Positions 1-10,027 are shown, counted from the first letter of the stretch. The stretch is 64,000 nucleotides of DNA from JAVBJV01 sp031546815 (GCA_031546815.1 JAVBJV010000013.1:1-64000); one strand, 5' to 3'. Notes: generated by a model from the letters alone, not told the origin. Numbers and translations: made by a program.

Positions 1-697
1 CCAGCAGGTCGAAATTGATCAGCCGCGTCCAGTAATCGCGCCCGAACAGCAGCACCGGCACGCGGGGTGCCTTGTTGGTCTGTTGCAGGGTGAGAATCTC
101 GAACAGTTCATCGAACGTGCCGAACCCGCCGGGGAATACCACCAGTGCTGCGGCGCGCATCGCCAGGTGCATCTTGCGCATCGCGAAGTAATGGAACCGG
201 AAGGTCAGATCCGGCGTGGACCAGCGGTTCGGGTCCTGCTCGTGCGGCAAGGTGATGTTGAACCCGATCGAAGGCGCCCCCGCTTCCGACGCGCCGCGAT
301 TAGCTGCCTCCATGATGCCGGGGCCCCCGCCGGTGGCGATCACATTGTCACGCATGCCATCGGTGGTGCGCAGCGCACCGCCGCGTTCGCTGATGATTCG
401 ACCGAAGGTGCGGGCTTCCTGGTACCAGGCGGATTGCCGCACACGTTTTTCTGCCCGTGCCCGCATCTCGGGCGTTTGCGCGGCTGCCAGTTCGGCGGCG
501 GCAAGTTCGGGCGAGGGGATACGCGCCGACCCGAACACGATGACGGTGGAACGCACACCCCAGTCGCGCAGATGCAGTTCGGCCTTGCTGTATTCCAGAG
601 CGAACCGCATGGCACGCATTTCGTCGCGCAACAGAAAATCCTTGTCTTCAACCGGCAATAGGTAGGCTGCTGAATGCGTGGGCGCAGAGTTATCCAT
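1..697 (-). CDS. LOG-family protein (TIGR00730-like), 3' end outside window
   Basis: Partial gene: about 232 residues are visible and the reading frame stays open to base 1. The family signatures are clear: GGGPGIMEAANRG near residue 118 and PGGFGTFDELFE near residue 186. Together these form the nucleotide-binding and catalytic loop of Rossmann-fold LOG proteins ('lysine decarboxylase-like'), which release cytokinin bases or cleave nucleoside 5'-monophosphates at the N-glycosidic bond. The in vivo bacterial substrate is often unknown. The start at 697 is chosen because the next upstream ATG, at 704, hits a stop after four codons. The N-terminal stretch of about 100 residues before the GGGPG loop fits the long (type II-like) members of the family. 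The protein is probably cytosolic, since no signal peptide is visible. Confidence 0.85.
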   Translation of the reverse strand, partial: MDNSAPTHSAAYLLPVEDKDFLLRDEMRAMRFALEYSKAELHLRDWGVRSTVIVFGSARIPSPELAAAELAAAQTPEMRARAEKRVRQSAWYQEARTFGRIISERGGALRTTDGMRDNVIATGGGPGIMEAANRGASEAGAPSIGFNITLPHEQDPNRWSTPDLTFRFHYFAMRKMHLAMRAAALVVFPGGFGTFDELFEILTLQQTNKAPRVPVLLFGRDYWTRLINFDLL

Positions 698-815
698 TCG
701 TCATTCCGTTCAGAAATATATTTCCCACACAGGGTAGGGCATGCCGCGTTCCAATGGAATCACAACATGCCGAACGTCGTGTTAATCCATCCGTATTGTC
801 AGTTCCGCACCGCAT

Positions 816-2585
816 TCACGGGGCGCGCGGGCACTGCCGATCAAGCGGCAATCGTGTGCCTGCCGCCACAAGATCCGGATATTGCGGTTGAACCATCTGC
901 AGATCGCCCGCCATCAGCGCCGCGCGCACGCCGTCGCAATTCGTGTTCTCCAGCCGCCCGATACTGCGCCATCGTCCAGCACCGTCCTGGACAAACGCCA
1001 CAGCATTCGAAGCGGGCGAGATCAGCAGAATTCCCGCCAGTCCATGCTGCTCGGGTGTCAGGATAATCGCGTGACATGCGGCATGTTCGTTTCGCACAAA
1101 GCATTCACGCAGTGCCGTTATCGCAGGCCAGGAATGCTGTGCCGGATCCAGTTGCAGGAAACTGTCCGGCAACGCCCCGCCGCCCACCGGCACCACCGTG
1201 ATATTCTGCGCGCGCTGTTCGGGAGGCAGCAGTTCGGATGTCGGCGCTCCATCCGGCGGCCCGCGTCTTGTCGCGCGATACGCATGCCACGCCGTCAGTT
1301 TTTCCTGCGCCAATCGTGCAATCTCACCAGCGTTCGGGCCTTCCGATGTAGCGGCCAGTTGGCGCAGCCCATCGAACCCATAACGACCCGACTTGGCGGT
1401 CAGGTAACGGAAATCGAATCGTGCCGGTTCGAGGGTCCCGGCTTGCAGCCGCGCGACCTGACTGTTCACCGCGATCCGGTGAGGATCGGCCAGCGGGGAG
1501 TTCAGCGCCAGCAGCACACCCACGATCAGCAACGCCACGACGATGTTGGTGCGCTCCAGCAACTTCATGCGCACGCCGGTTCGCAGTACACTGGCCAGAT
1601 ACCCAGCTGCGTAACACGCACCGGTTCCGGTCACGATCATCGCCAGCACGCGATCTACGGTCCAGCCATACTGTCGCACGCGCAGCAGAAGCGCATACCC
1701 GGCCAACGCAACCAACGGCACCAGCAACACCGTGCCCGCAACACTCGCCCAGCGCAGGATCAGCGGCGAGGGGTCGTCGTCACGTCCATCGCGATACACG
1801 GTGTTGATCAGCACGACGAACAGCACCGCGCCCGACAGGGTCGAGAACGCCGCCCATTTTGTACGCCACAGGGTCTCGACTCCGTTGATCACCAGCAGCA
1901 CCAGAAAACCCGCTACCAGAGCAACCAGCAGCGGCAACAGCCACGAAAGTAATGTCAGCGCCAGCGTGCGCGCGCCGCGGGTCAGCTTGTCACGCGTGTC
2001 GGTGATGTGCAGTGCGGCGGCGAAAACGGTGGTGGTGACGGTGACCCAGAAATATCGCTCGTCCATCAACTGGTTCAGAATATCGCTGCCTGCGCTCAGG
2101 AACAAAAGATCGCCCAGCTTCAGCACCAGCCAGAAAATTCCCGTCAGCACGATGGACAGCGCCAGCATCAGCCCATGTCGCCACGCCGCATCAAAGCACG
2201 CCTGATAATACCCGCCTTCCTGCGCGCCGCGTGCAGCCAGCAGCGACTGGGCGATCAGCAGAAGCGCCATCAGTTCCAGCGCGGTGCGCGGAATTTCCCA
2301 CTCGGTGCGCACACCGGCATAGACGACGTTCAGACCCACCCCTGCGCAGATCGCCGCCACGGCTACGGTCCATCCCAGCAGCACGACGGGCCGCAACCGC
2401 CCCAGCCCGGCGTTGAACGCCACCGGGGTGAAAAGCAGCATCAGTACTGGTGGAACGACCATGATCTGATCGCTCCATTCCACGTATTGCAGGTGTTTCA
2501 TCAGCTCGTTGAAGGCGGGCCACAGCGCCGCCAGAGCAAGCCCCTGCAACAGACCGATGACAATGCGTGCGATGCCGATGCGCAT
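816..2585 (-). CDS. DUF4153-type integral membrane protein
   Basis: A 589-residue protein. Roughly the first 380 residues are a run of about ten to twelve hydrophobic segments, and the last 190 or so are soluble. The overall architecture and the motif-poor hydrophobic core fit the DUF4153 family, whose function is unknown. I take ATG at 2585 as the start because GGGAAG lies 6-8 bases upstream; a TTG seven codons earlier (2603) is also in frame. The gene is divergent from the amidohydrolase at 2696, so their promoters share a spacer of about 110 bp. The family call is from memory of the fold pattern, not a search. Confidence 0.6.
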   Translation of the reverse strand: MRIGIARIVIGLLQGLALAALWPAFNELMKHLQYVEWSDQIMVVPPVLMLLFTPVAFNAGLGRLRPVVLLGWTVAVAAICAGVGLNVVYAGVRTEWEIPRTALELMALLLIAQSLLAARGAQEGGYYQACFDAAWRHGLMLALSIVLTGIFWLVLKLGDLLFLSAGSDILNQLMDERYFWVTVTTTVFAAALHITDTRDKLTRGARTLALTLLSWLLPLLVALVAGFLVLLVINGVETLWRTKWAAFSTLSGAVLFVVLINTVYRDGRDDDPSPLILRWASVAGTVLLVPLVALAGYALLLRVRQYGWTVDRVLAMIVTGTGACYAAGYLASVLRTGVRMKLLERTNIVVALLIVGVLLALNSPLADPHRIAVNSQVARLQAGTLEPARFDFRYLTAKSGRYGFDGLRQLAATSEGPNAGEIARLAQEKLTAWHAYRATRRGPPDGAPTSELLPPEQRAQNITVVPVGGGALPDSFLQLDPAQHSWPAITALRECFVRNEHAACHAIILTPEQHGLAGILLISPASNAVAFVQDGAGRWRSIGRLENTNCDGVRAALMAGDLQMVQPQYPDLVAAGTRLPLDRQCPRAP

Positions 2586-2695
2586 GGAATGCTTCCCGCT
2601 CAAAATATGACGAAATATCCATATTTCATTTGGTGCGTCTGTTCAATCGGCGCGCCGCGTGGAACTCTGCCGGGCGAATAACCGGAAGGACCGCC

Positions 2696-3895
2696 ATGCC
2701 CGCCATCGATCCCCAGCGTTTCCTCAACGATCTGCACACGCTGCGCAAGATCGGCGCGTACAAGACTGGCGTGCATCGCCCGACCTACACGCCGGAAGAC
2801 ATGCAGGCGCGAAACTGGGTGATGGAACGCATGACCGAAGCCGGGCTGACCCCCACCATGGACGGCATCGGCAATATTCTGGGCCGCCATCCGGGGCCGG
2901 GTGCCAAAGTGCTGGTCGGGAGTCATCTGGAAAGCCAGAACCATGCCGGTTGGCTGGATGGCGCGCTGGGCGTGATGGCAGGCGTCGCACTGGCGCGCGC
3001 CAGTCTGCCGGTCGATGCCGTGGTGTTCGCGGACGAGGAGGGACATTACGACAGTTTTCCGGGCAGCCGGTCTTTCACCGGGTTGTTGTCGGAAGCGAAT
3101 ATCGACGCTGCCGCCAACCGCTATCACGGAAAACCGCTACGCACAGCGTTGCAGGAAGCGGGTCTGGCAGGCAGGTCGCGTCTGCAGATCGAACCCGCAC
3201 GGTATCGGGCGTTTTTCGAGATGCATATCGAACAGGGGATCGAACTCGACAAGCGCGGATATGCCGCAGCCCCTGTCACCGGGATTGTGGCGATCTGGCA
3301 GTGGAAGCTGGTTTTTACCGGCCAGCAGAACCACGCCGGCAGCACAATGATGGCGGATCGGCGCGATGCCGGGCTGGCGGCGGTGCATCTGCTGGCGCGC
3401 ATCGATCGGGAATTCCCGCAACTCGCCGGGCCGCGCACGGTGTGGACGGCGGGGCGCATCACGCTGGAGCCAGGCGCGCCTTCCATCATCCCGGGTCAGG
3501 CCGAGGTGCTGTTCCAGTTCCGCGATATCGACATGGACGTGCTGCAGAAACTGGAAGCCGCACTGCGCCGCTATGTGGACGACGCCAACGCCGATGGACC
3601 GTGCGGTGTAACACTGGAAGCGCTGGGCAAATCCACCCCGGCACTGTGCGACGAATCACTGTTGAACGCGCTGGGTACGGCTGCCGAAAAACACGCGCCC
3701 GGTCGCTGGCTGCGGCTGCCATCCGGGGCAGGGCACGATGCGCAATACATCGCACCACTGGTGCCGAGCGCGATGCTGTTCGTGCCGTCGATCAACGGTG
3801 TCAGCCATCACTGGGACGAAGACACGAAGGACGAAGATCTGGCCACCGGCATCCGGATTCTGGCGGATGCGGTGGCCAGTGTGCTGGCAGGTTAA
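2696..3895 (+). CDS. Zn-dependent hydantoinase/carbamoylase-family amidase (M20-like)
   Basis: A 399-residue cytosolic hydrolase of the N-carbamoyl amino acid amidohydrolase / allantoate amidohydrolase / beta-ureidopropionase family, which cleaves ureido or carbamoyl groups using two metal ions. Visible metal ligands and family motifs: GSHLE with His77, bridging Asp88 in GWLDGALG, the Glu114-Glu115 pair in ADEEG, His177 in EMHIEQG, and a C-terminal GVSHHW. A small lid/dimerisation domain lies between about residues 200 and 320, with NHAGSTMM. The start at 2696 is supported by GGAAGGA eight bases upstream. Oddity: the usual GSHxD reads GSHLE here. The substrate cannot be assigned. The gene faces a peptide-type binding protein across a shared hairpin. 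Confidence 0.85.
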   Translation: MPAIDPQRFLNDLHTLRKIGAYKTGVHRPTYTPEDMQARNWVMERMTEAGLTPTMDGIGNILGRHPGPGAKVLVGSHLESQNHAGWLDGALGVMAGVALARASLPVDAVVFADEEGHYDSFPGSRSFTGLLSEANIDAAANRYHGKPLRTALQEAGLAGRSRLQIEPARYRAFFEMHIEQGIELDKRGYAAAPVTGIVAIWQWKLVFTGQQNHAGSTMMADRRDAGLAAVHLLARIDREFPQLAGPRTVWTAGRITLEPGAPSIIPGQAEVLFQFRDIDMDVLQKLEAALRRYVDDANADGPCGVTLEALGKSTPALCDESLLNALGTAAEKHAPGRWLRLPSGAGHDAQYIAPLVPSAMLFVPSINGVSHHWDEDTKDEDLATGIRILADAVASVLAG

Positions 3896-3901
3896 GACGC
3901 A

Positions 3902-3934
3902 GGCCGCTGCGGTTCCCAAGTAACCACAGCGGCC
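3902..3934. terminator. Hairpin between convergent genes
   Basis: A 13-bp inverted repeat with a single mismatch (arms 3902-3914 and 3922-3934, 7-base loop) sits between the stop codons of two convergent genes. No U-tract follows on the plus strand, so it may act as a bidirectional hairpin or 3'-end stabiliser and not as a classical intrinsic terminator. Confidence 0.5.
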
Positions 3935-3946
3935 CTACCTTCACGC

Positions 3947-5518
3947 TTACTGACGGCGGATATTCCAGAACACCGGAATCCCACCCTCGATCACGCCTTG
4001 CAGATTCCGCCGATACGCGGGTGGCTGGCTGTACTGGCCCAGCATGATGGCGGGCGCATTTTCATATGCCAGACGCTGGATATCGGCCGCGATACGCTTG
4101 CGGTCATCCTGTGTTTCGGCCTGTGCGAATTGCGTGAACAGCGGCGTGATGCGTTCGTCGCACGACCAGCCCAGAAAATCCTGGCAGTTGTTCACCACGT
4201 AAAAATGCGTGAGCGGATTTGCCAGATCGTACCCCTGCACATGCACGCCGAACATACTCCACCCGTCGCGACGGGTGCGGCGTGCAATCACCGTTCCCCA
4301 ATCCATCGCCTGCAGGTCCACGTTGAATCCCACTTCGCGCAGCGTATGCGCCACAACGTCGCCGCCAATGCGCGACGCCTCGAGGTCGGTTGCCTGCAGA
4401 ATCACCAGCGGTTCACCGTTATATCCAGTACGCTTCAACGCCTCACGCGCCCGTACAACGGATGGATTGCGCCCGACTTCAGCCCCCGCATCGGTTTCGT
4501 ATGGCGTGCCGCACATCCAGAACGACGGGCAATACGGAATCGCCAGATCGCCAAGCGCGCCCATCGCGGCGGGCGTATCGCTCTGGTTAAGCGCCATCCA
4601 CAGCACTTGCCGCACGGCAGGGTCGGCCAGCGGGCCGGAGGCATGGTTCAACCGGATATATGCCGTCGACATATGTGGCCCGGTCAGCGTCATCACGCGG
4701 ATATTCGGGTCCTGCTGCAACATCGGCATCAGATCCATCGAGGGGAGTTCCATGTAATCAATCTCGCCCGCGCGCAATGCGTTCACCGCTGTACCAGGAT
4801 CAGCGATCGTCTTCAGCACCAGCCGGTCCACATGCACGACCTTGCCACCGGCCAGAAAATCGGCGGGTTCAGAGCGCGGCACGTAATTCGGGTTACGGTC
4901 CAACACCGTCGTATCGCCCGACACCCACAGATCGCGACGGAAGATAAACGGGCCGGAACCCATCACCTCGGTCACCTGTTCATTGCCCGGCGTGCGGGCC
5001 AGACGTTCAGGCATCATCGCGGGCACATAGGACGAAGGCTTGCCCAACGCATCCAGCACCAGCCCGAACGGCCGCGACAGTTTCAGCCGGAACGTGCGTG
5101 CATCCACCGGCTCCAGCGATTCCATCGCCGCCATCAACTGCCGCCCCAACCCGTCGCGCGGTCCCCAACGCCGGATCGAGGCAACACAGTCCGCCGCCGT
5201 CACCGGTGTGCCATCGTGCCAGTTCAATCCATCGCGCAGGGTGAAAGTCCAGGTCAGATGATCGTCCGATACGGTCCAGGTATCGACCATCTGCGGCTTG
5301 ATCTCGCCCGCCGCATTCATCGCGAACAGCGTGTCGTAAACCATGTAGGCAAAATTTCGGGTGATGTAGACCGCTGTAAAATGCGGATCGGTGATCTTCA
5401 CTTCAGCCTGCAATACGGCGGTGATCTGGCTCTGCGCCTGCGCTGCGCCAGGCAAAAGCAGCATACAAACCGCCGCGATACCGCCATGCACCGCACGACG
5501 TAGAAATTGAACGCACAT
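3947..5518 (-). CDS. ABC transporter substrate-binding protein, family 5 (peptide/nickel type)
   Basis: A 523-residue periplasmic binding protein with a signal peptide ending around residue 28 (PGAAQAQ). It shows the typical SBP_bac_5 features: an N-terminal 'tWtFtLRdGlnWHDGtPVTAaD'-like segment, then a two-lobe fold of the expected length. Such proteins deliver oligopeptides, nickel or other solutes to DppBCDF-type permeases, but no permease or ATPase gene is adjacent. GGGAGG lies nine bases upstream of the ATG. It is distinct from the two tandem family members at 42.4-45.7 kb. The ligand cannot be predicted. Confidence 0.88.
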   Translation of the reverse strand: MCVQFLRRAVHGGIAAVCMLLLPGAAQAQSQITAVLQAEVKITDPHFTAVYITRNFAYMVYDTLFAMNAAGEIKPQMVDTWTVSDDHLTWTFTLRDGLNWHDGTPVTAADCVASIRRWGPRDGLGRQLMAAMESLEPVDARTFRLKLSRPFGLVLDALGKPSSYVPAMMPERLARTPGNEQVTEVMGSGPFIFRRDLWVSGDTTVLDRNPNYVPRSEPADFLAGGKVVHVDRLVLKTIADPGTAVNALRAGEIDYMELPSMDLMPMLQQDPNIRVMTLTGPHMSTAYIRLNHASGPLADPAVRQVLWMALNQSDTPAAMGALGDLAIPYCPSFWMCGTPYETDAGAEVGRNPSVVRAREALKRTGYNGEPLVILQATDLEASRIGGDVVAHTLREVGFNVDLQAMDWGTVIARRTRRDGWSMFGVHVQGYDLANPLTHFYVVNNCQDFLGWSCDERITPLFTQFAQAETQDDRKRIAADIQRLAYENAPAIMLGQYSQPPAYRRNLQGVIEGGIPVFWNIRRQ

Positions 5519-5639
5519 ATATCCAGCCTCCCTGTTCTTGTTTTTGTGAGGGGATCATGTGGCGCAAAGCATGTGGGCGCAACATACGGAGGGTTCACGC
5601 GCTCTCCATTGTGCATGGTCGCTGCGAACAGGAGCATTC

Positions 5640-6863
5640 ATGCACACATCGTCCGGCTTTCAACGCCTCGCACTGTCCAATCTGGCCGCACAGTCCGCTG
5701 AACAGATCGGGCTGGCTGCAACGCCGCTGGTCGCCGTGCTGCTGTTGCAGGCCGGGCCGGGCGAGACGGGGTTGTTGCAAACCGTGCAGACCCTGCCGTT
5801 TCTGCTACTGTCGTTGCCCGCTGGACTGCTGGCGGACAGACTGTCGCGCACGCGGTTGATGGTAGCGGCGGAAACCGTTCGCGCCGCCGCACTGCTGTGC
5901 GCGTTGCTGCTGATCGTCCTGCAACAGATCGACATCGTCACGCTGGCTGTGCTGGGCTTCATCGGCGCGACAGGGACCGTCGTCTACAGCGTGACCACAC
6001 CATCGCTGGTGCCCGCGCTGGTAACGCGCGCAGAGTTGCCAACCGCCAACAGCCGGCTGGAACTTGCACGCAGCAGCGCCTTTGCCGCTGGGCCTGCTCT
6101 GGCGGGCGCGCTGGTCGGCTGGGCGGGCGGGTCCGCTGCCTTCGTGATCGCCACCATGCTGTCGGCTCTGGCGGCGCTGCTGCTGGCGCGGCTGCCGGAA
6201 CCCGCGCGCGCCGCCCTGCCACGCCGCCATGTCTGGCACGATCTGCGCGAGGGGGCGGGGTTCGTGTTTGTGCATCCCTATCTACGGCCCATCCTGTGCA
6301 CCGCCGTGCTGTTCAATACCGGCTGGTTCGTGCTGCAGGCCGTGTATGTCCCCTATGCCGTGCAGGCGCTGGGGATGGACGCCACGGCCATCGGCATCAC
6401 GCTGGGTCTGTACGGCGCAGGCATGGTTGGCGGCGCGTTGCTGGCCCCGCGTCTGGCGGGGGTGCTGTCGTTCGGGACGATGCTGATCCTGGGGCCGGTC
6501 GCCGGGCTGGCCGCCGCGCTGATCATGGCGGCAACCATCCTTGCCCCGTCGGCAATATTGGCAGGGGCCAGTTTCTTCCTGTTCGGCGTGGGGCCGATCC
6601 TGTGGACCATCACCACCACCACGCTGCGTCAGACTGTGACTCCACCCGCCATGCTGGGGCGGGTTTCAGCGCTGATCATGACCAGCACCTTTGGCGCCCG
6701 ACCGCTGGGGGCGGCGATCGGGGCAGGGGTCGGCGGCTGGGTCGGCGCGCCCGCCTGTCTGCTGGTCGCCGCTGTGCTGTTTCTGGGGCAGTTCCTGCTG
6801 ATCGCCGCATCGCCCGTGCCGCGCCTGTCCCAGTTGCCCGACGCCGCGCCGCAAATACCGTGA
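5640..6863 (+). CDS. MFS transporter (putative exporter)
   Basis: A 407-residue protein with about twelve hydrophobic segments. A short loop GLLADRLSRTR near residue 60 corresponds to the MFS motif between TM2 and TM3. The overall pattern, including FNTGWFVLQAVYVPYAVQALG in the second half, resembles the enterobactin-exporter/MFS_3 group. The substrate is unknown. The start at 5640 is preceded by AGGAG with good spacing; an in-frame GTG at 5559 would add an unlikely hydrophilic leader. It is divergent from the binding protein at 3947-5518 and is followed after 76 bp by the helicase gene. Confidence 0.8.
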   Translation: MHTSSGFQRLALSNLAAQSAEQIGLAATPLVAVLLLQAGPGETGLLQTVQTLPFLLLSLPAGLLADRLSRTRLMVAAETVRAAALLCALLLIVLQQIDIVTLAVLGFIGATGTVVYSVTTPSLVPALVTRAELPTANSRLELARSSAFAAGPALAGALVGWAGGSAAFVIATMLSALAALLLARLPEPARAALPRRHVWHDLREGAGFVFVHPYLRPILCTAVLFNTGWFVLQAVYVPYAVQALGMDATAIGITLGLYGAGMVGGALLAPRLAGVLSFGTMLILGPVAGLAAALIMAATILAPSAILAGASFFLFGVGPILWTITTTTLRQTVTPPAMLGRVSALIMTSTFGARPLGAAIGAGVGGWVGAPACLLVAAVLFLGQFLLIAASPVPRLSQLPDAAPQIP

Positions 6864-6939
6864 CCCTAAAAACCGCAGAATCCCGACCCAACACATCTGG
6901 TGACTTGCATTCCCCCGCCCCGGTGTCCTAACTCCGACC

Positions 6940-9660
6940 ATGGATTCCTCGCGCACCAAGGCCGTCCTCGGCCCGACCAACACCGGCAAGACCCATCTGG
7001 CGATCGAGCGGCTGCTCGCGCACAATTCGGGGATGATCGGTTTTCCGCTGCGTCTGCTGGCGCGCGAGAACTACGACCGCATGGTGGCGCTGAAGGGCGC
7101 CAGGCACGTGGCGCTGATTACCGGCGAGGAAAAGATCGTCCCGCCCACCGCCAAATGGTTCTCGTGCACGGTGGAAGCCATGCCGCTGGACCGGCAGGTG
7201 GAATTCCTGGCGGTGGACGAAATCCAGCTCTGCGCCGACCCCGATCGCGGCCACGTGTTCACCGACCGGCTGCTGAATGCGCGCGGTCTGGTCGAAACCA
7301 TGTTCCTGGGCGCCGAGACCATCCGCCCGCTGCGGACCCGTCTGGTGCCGCGGATCGAGATCGAGACCCGGCCGCGTCTGTCGCAGCTGACCTATACCGG
7401 CCCGATCAAGCTGACCCGCCTGCCGCCGCGCACCGCCGTGGTGGCGTTCTCGGCCGGTGAAGTCTACGCGATCGCCGAGCTGATCCGCCGCAAACGGGGC
7501 GGCTGTGCCGTGGTGATGGGCCGCCTGTCGCCGCGCACCCGCAATGCGCAGGTCGCACTGTATCAGAACAAAGAGGTCGATTTCCTGGTCGCCACCGATG
7601 CCATCGGCATGGGGCTGAACATGGATGTCGATCACGTGGCCTTCGCCGCGCTGTCGAAGTTCGACGGCCACCAGCCGCGCCGCCTGATGCCCGCCGAACT
7701 GGCGCAGATTGCCGGGCGCGCCGGACGCGGGATGCGTGACGGCACGTTCGGCGTGACCACCGACTGCCCGACCATCGACGACGACATCGTCGCCGCCATG
7801 GAAGAACATTCGTTCGAACCGCTGCGCGAACTGTGCTGGCGCAATTCGGATCTGGATTTTTCCAGCATCGACGCGCTGCTGACCTCGCTCGCCGCGCCCG
7901 TGCCGATGATGGGCCTGACCAAAGGGCACGACGCGGCCGATCACATCACGCTGGAAGCCCTGTCGCGCGATGCCGATGTGCGCCGCCTGGCCGACAGCCG
8001 CGCCCGCGTGCAGCTGCTGTGGGACGTGTGCCAGGTGCCCGACTTCCGCAAGTTGGCCGATGACAGCCACGTGGCGTTCTGCCGCCGCATCTTCATGCAT
8101 CTGGCACAGGGCGAAACCCTGTCTACCGACTGGATCGACACCAGCCTTGAACAGCTGAACCGCACCGATGGCGACATCGACACGCTGATGGCGCGTCTGG
8201 CGGGGGTGCGCAGCTGGGCCTATGTCACCGCGCGCGCCGACTGGGTGAAGAACGCCGAAACCTGGCAGGAACGCACCCGCACGGTGGAAGACGCGCTGTC
8301 TGACGCACTGCACGAAAGCCTGACGCTACGCTTTGTGGACCGGCGCGCCGCCGAACTGATGCGCAAGCTGGATGACGCCGACGCGGCCGAGGAACTGATG
8401 TCCGCCGTCACCCGCAAGGGCGATGTGGTGGTCGAGGGCCATCCCGTCGGGCAGGTGCACGGCTTCCAGTTCACGCCCGACCCGGAAGCGGCGGGCGACG
8501 AGAAGAAAATGGTGCTGCGCGCCGCGCGCCGTGCCCTGCGCGAGGAAATTCCCCGCCGTCTGAACCGCCTGGAAGCGGCCACAGACAAGGAATTCGCGCT
8601 GTCCCCCAAGCATCGCCTGCTGTGGGACGGGGCCGAAATCGCCCGGCTGAAAACCGGCGCTGCCGCGCACAAGCCGCAGGTCGAGGTGATCGACACCGAA
8701 TTCCTCGACAGTGTGTCGCGCGAACGGGTGCGGGTGCGCGCCCAGCGCTACATGGATGAACTGGTGCAGCGCGAGCTTGGCCCGCTGTTCACCGCCGCCG
8801 AAAAGGCCGATGCTGACGCCACCTTGCGCGGCCCGCTGCACCGGCTGACGGAGAGCCTCGGCCTGATTCCCGGCGCGACCGATGCCGAGATCGACACCAA
8901 GCTTCGCGCCGCACTGAAGGCGGTCGGCACGCGGGCAGGGCGGTTTGCATTCTTCATCCCGGCGCTGATGAAGCCGCGTGCGCAGGCCTTGCGCGCGCAG
9001 CTCTGGGCCTTGGCGCGCGGCGAGAACGTGCCGGAACTGCCGGCCGGTGGGCTGGTCGCCATTCCGCCGCCCGCAAGCTGGCCACAGGGTTTCGCGGCCG
9101 CGATGGGCTGGCTGGAAGCAGGACCCGTGCTGCTGCGTCAGGACGTGGCGGAACGCATTGCGGGCGAACTGGGCCATGCCACGCGCAAGGCACCGATGCT
9201 GCTGCCCGTGGACCTCGCCAGCCGTCTGTCGGTCAAGGGCGACGCGCTGGAGCCGGTGCTGCACACGCTGGGCTTCCGCATCATCCCGACCGGGGTGGAG
9301 TCCGAAACGGTTTACGGCCCGCCAGCCCCCGCCATGGTTGGCGTGTTGCGCCGCCGGGTCGAGGGTGAAAGCCGCCCGCATCGCAAGCCGCAGCACAGCA
9401 AGCCGCCCCGCAAGGCCCCGGATCAGGCCACCGCACCTGCCGCAGCCGATGCAACGGCCGACACCCGGCCGCCCCGGCCGCCGCGCCCCCCCAAGGGCGA
9501 TGGCTTCAAGGGCAAGAAGAAATTCGGCGGCGACAAGCGGCGCGACGGCAAACCTTCGGGCGAGACAATCTATCGCGCCGCGCCCAAGCCTGCGGCCGAT
9601 AAACCGTTCGACCCCGACTCGCCGTTCGCGGTGCTGGCAGCACTGCGCAAGACGTCGTAA
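6940..9660 (+). CDS. Suv3-like DExH-box RNA helicase
   Basis: A 906-residue superfamily 2 helicase. Motif I is GPTNTGKT (residues 11-18), motif II is DEIQ (93-96), and motif VI is QIAGRAGRG (256-264), which together resemble mitochondrial Suv3/alphaproteobacterial Suv3-like helicases used in RNA turnover. The motifs sit at the very N-terminus, with no leader. After the helicase core come a Suv3 C-terminal-like helical region and a roughly 100-residue tail (about 805-906) very rich in Lys, Arg and Pro that probably binds RNA. It is followed 12 bp later by an S4-domain protein, then FdxA and CarD, an arrangement I recall as common in alphaproteobacteria. The exact physiological RNA targets are unknown. 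Confidence 0.88.
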   Translation: MDSSRTKAVLGPTNTGKTHLAIERLLAHNSGMIGFPLRLLARENYDRMVALKGARHVALITGEEKIVPPTAKWFSCTVEAMPLDRQVEFLAVDEIQLCADPDRGHVFTDRLLNARGLVETMFLGAETIRPLRTRLVPRIEIETRPRLSQLTYTGPIKLTRLPPRTAVVAFSAGEVYAIAELIRRKRGGCAVVMGRLSPRTRNAQVALYQNKEVDFLVATDAIGMGLNMDVDHVAFAALSKFDGHQPRRLMPAELAQIAGRAGRGMRDGTFGVTTDCPTIDDDIVAAMEEHSFEPLRELCWRNSDLDFSSIDALLTSLAAPVPMMGLTKGHDAADHITLEALSRDADVRRLADSRARVQLLWDVCQVPDFRKLADDSHVAFCRRIFMHLAQGETLSTDWIDTSLEQLNRTDGDIDTLMARLAGVRSWAYVTARADWVKNAETWQERTRTVEDALSDALHESLTLRFVDRRAAELMRKLDDADAAEELMSAVTRKGDVVVEGHPVGQVHGFQFTPDPEAAGDEKKMVLRAARRALREEIPRRLNRLEAATDKEFALSPKHRLLWDGAEIARLKTGAAAHKPQVEVIDTEFLDSVSRERVRVRAQRYMDELVQRELGPLFTAAEKADADATLRGPLHRLTESLGLIPGATDAEIDTKLRAALKAVGTRAGRFAFFIPALMKPRAQALRAQLWALARGENVPELPAGGLVAIPPPASWPQGFAAAMGWLEAGPVLLRQDVAERIAGELGHATRKAPMLLPVDLASRLSVKGDALEPVLHTLGFRIIPTGVESETVYGPPAPAMVGVLRRRVEGESRPHRKPQHSKPPRKAPDQATAPAAADATADTRPPRPPRPPKGDGFKGKKKFGGDKRRDGKPSGETIYRAAPKPAADKPFDPDSPFAVLAALRKTS

Positions 9661-9672
9661 CGGCGGGCCGCG

Positions 9673-9951
9673 ATGGCGGACGCGGTTCGGGAGTACCAGA
9701 GGCTGGATTCATGGCTCTGGTGCGCAAGATTCCTGAAAACGCGCGCCGCCTGTGCTAAGCTGGTTGCGAAAGGGCGGTTCCGGATCAACCGCCTGCCGAC
9801 CGACAAGCCGCATGCAAAATTGCATATCGGGGATGTGCTTACTTTCCCGTGGCAGGACGACGTTCTGGTGCTACGGGTGCTGGCACTGTCCGAGCACCGA
9901 TTATCGCCACCTTTGGCGAAAACTCTCTACGAAGACGCGTCGACGCCTTGA
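9673..9951 (+). CDS. S4-domain RNA-binding protein (HslR/YrfH-like)
   Basis: A 92-residue protein made almost entirely of one S4 domain: RLDSWLWCARFLKTR at residues 10-24, then AAxAKLVxxGRFRIN and a closing GDVLTFPW. HslR-like S4 proteins bind structured RNA and, in E. coli, the 50S-peptidyl-tRNA complex after heat shock. The gene begins 12 bp after the helicase stop and is probably co-transcribed with it, so the pair may act together on RNA. The length is shorter than E. coli HslR, as is usual in alphaproteobacteria. Confidence 0.85.
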   Translation: MADAVREYQRLDSWLWCARFLKTRAACAKLVAKGRFRINRLPTDKPHAKLHIGDVLTFPWQDDVLVLRVLALSEHRLSPPLAKTLYEDASTP

Positions 9952-10027
9952 TCCGGGCGCCAATGCGCGTCATATCCCACCCGCGCGCTGTGTCGCTTTT
10001 CATGCGCTGTCGTAAGGATTTCTGGCC

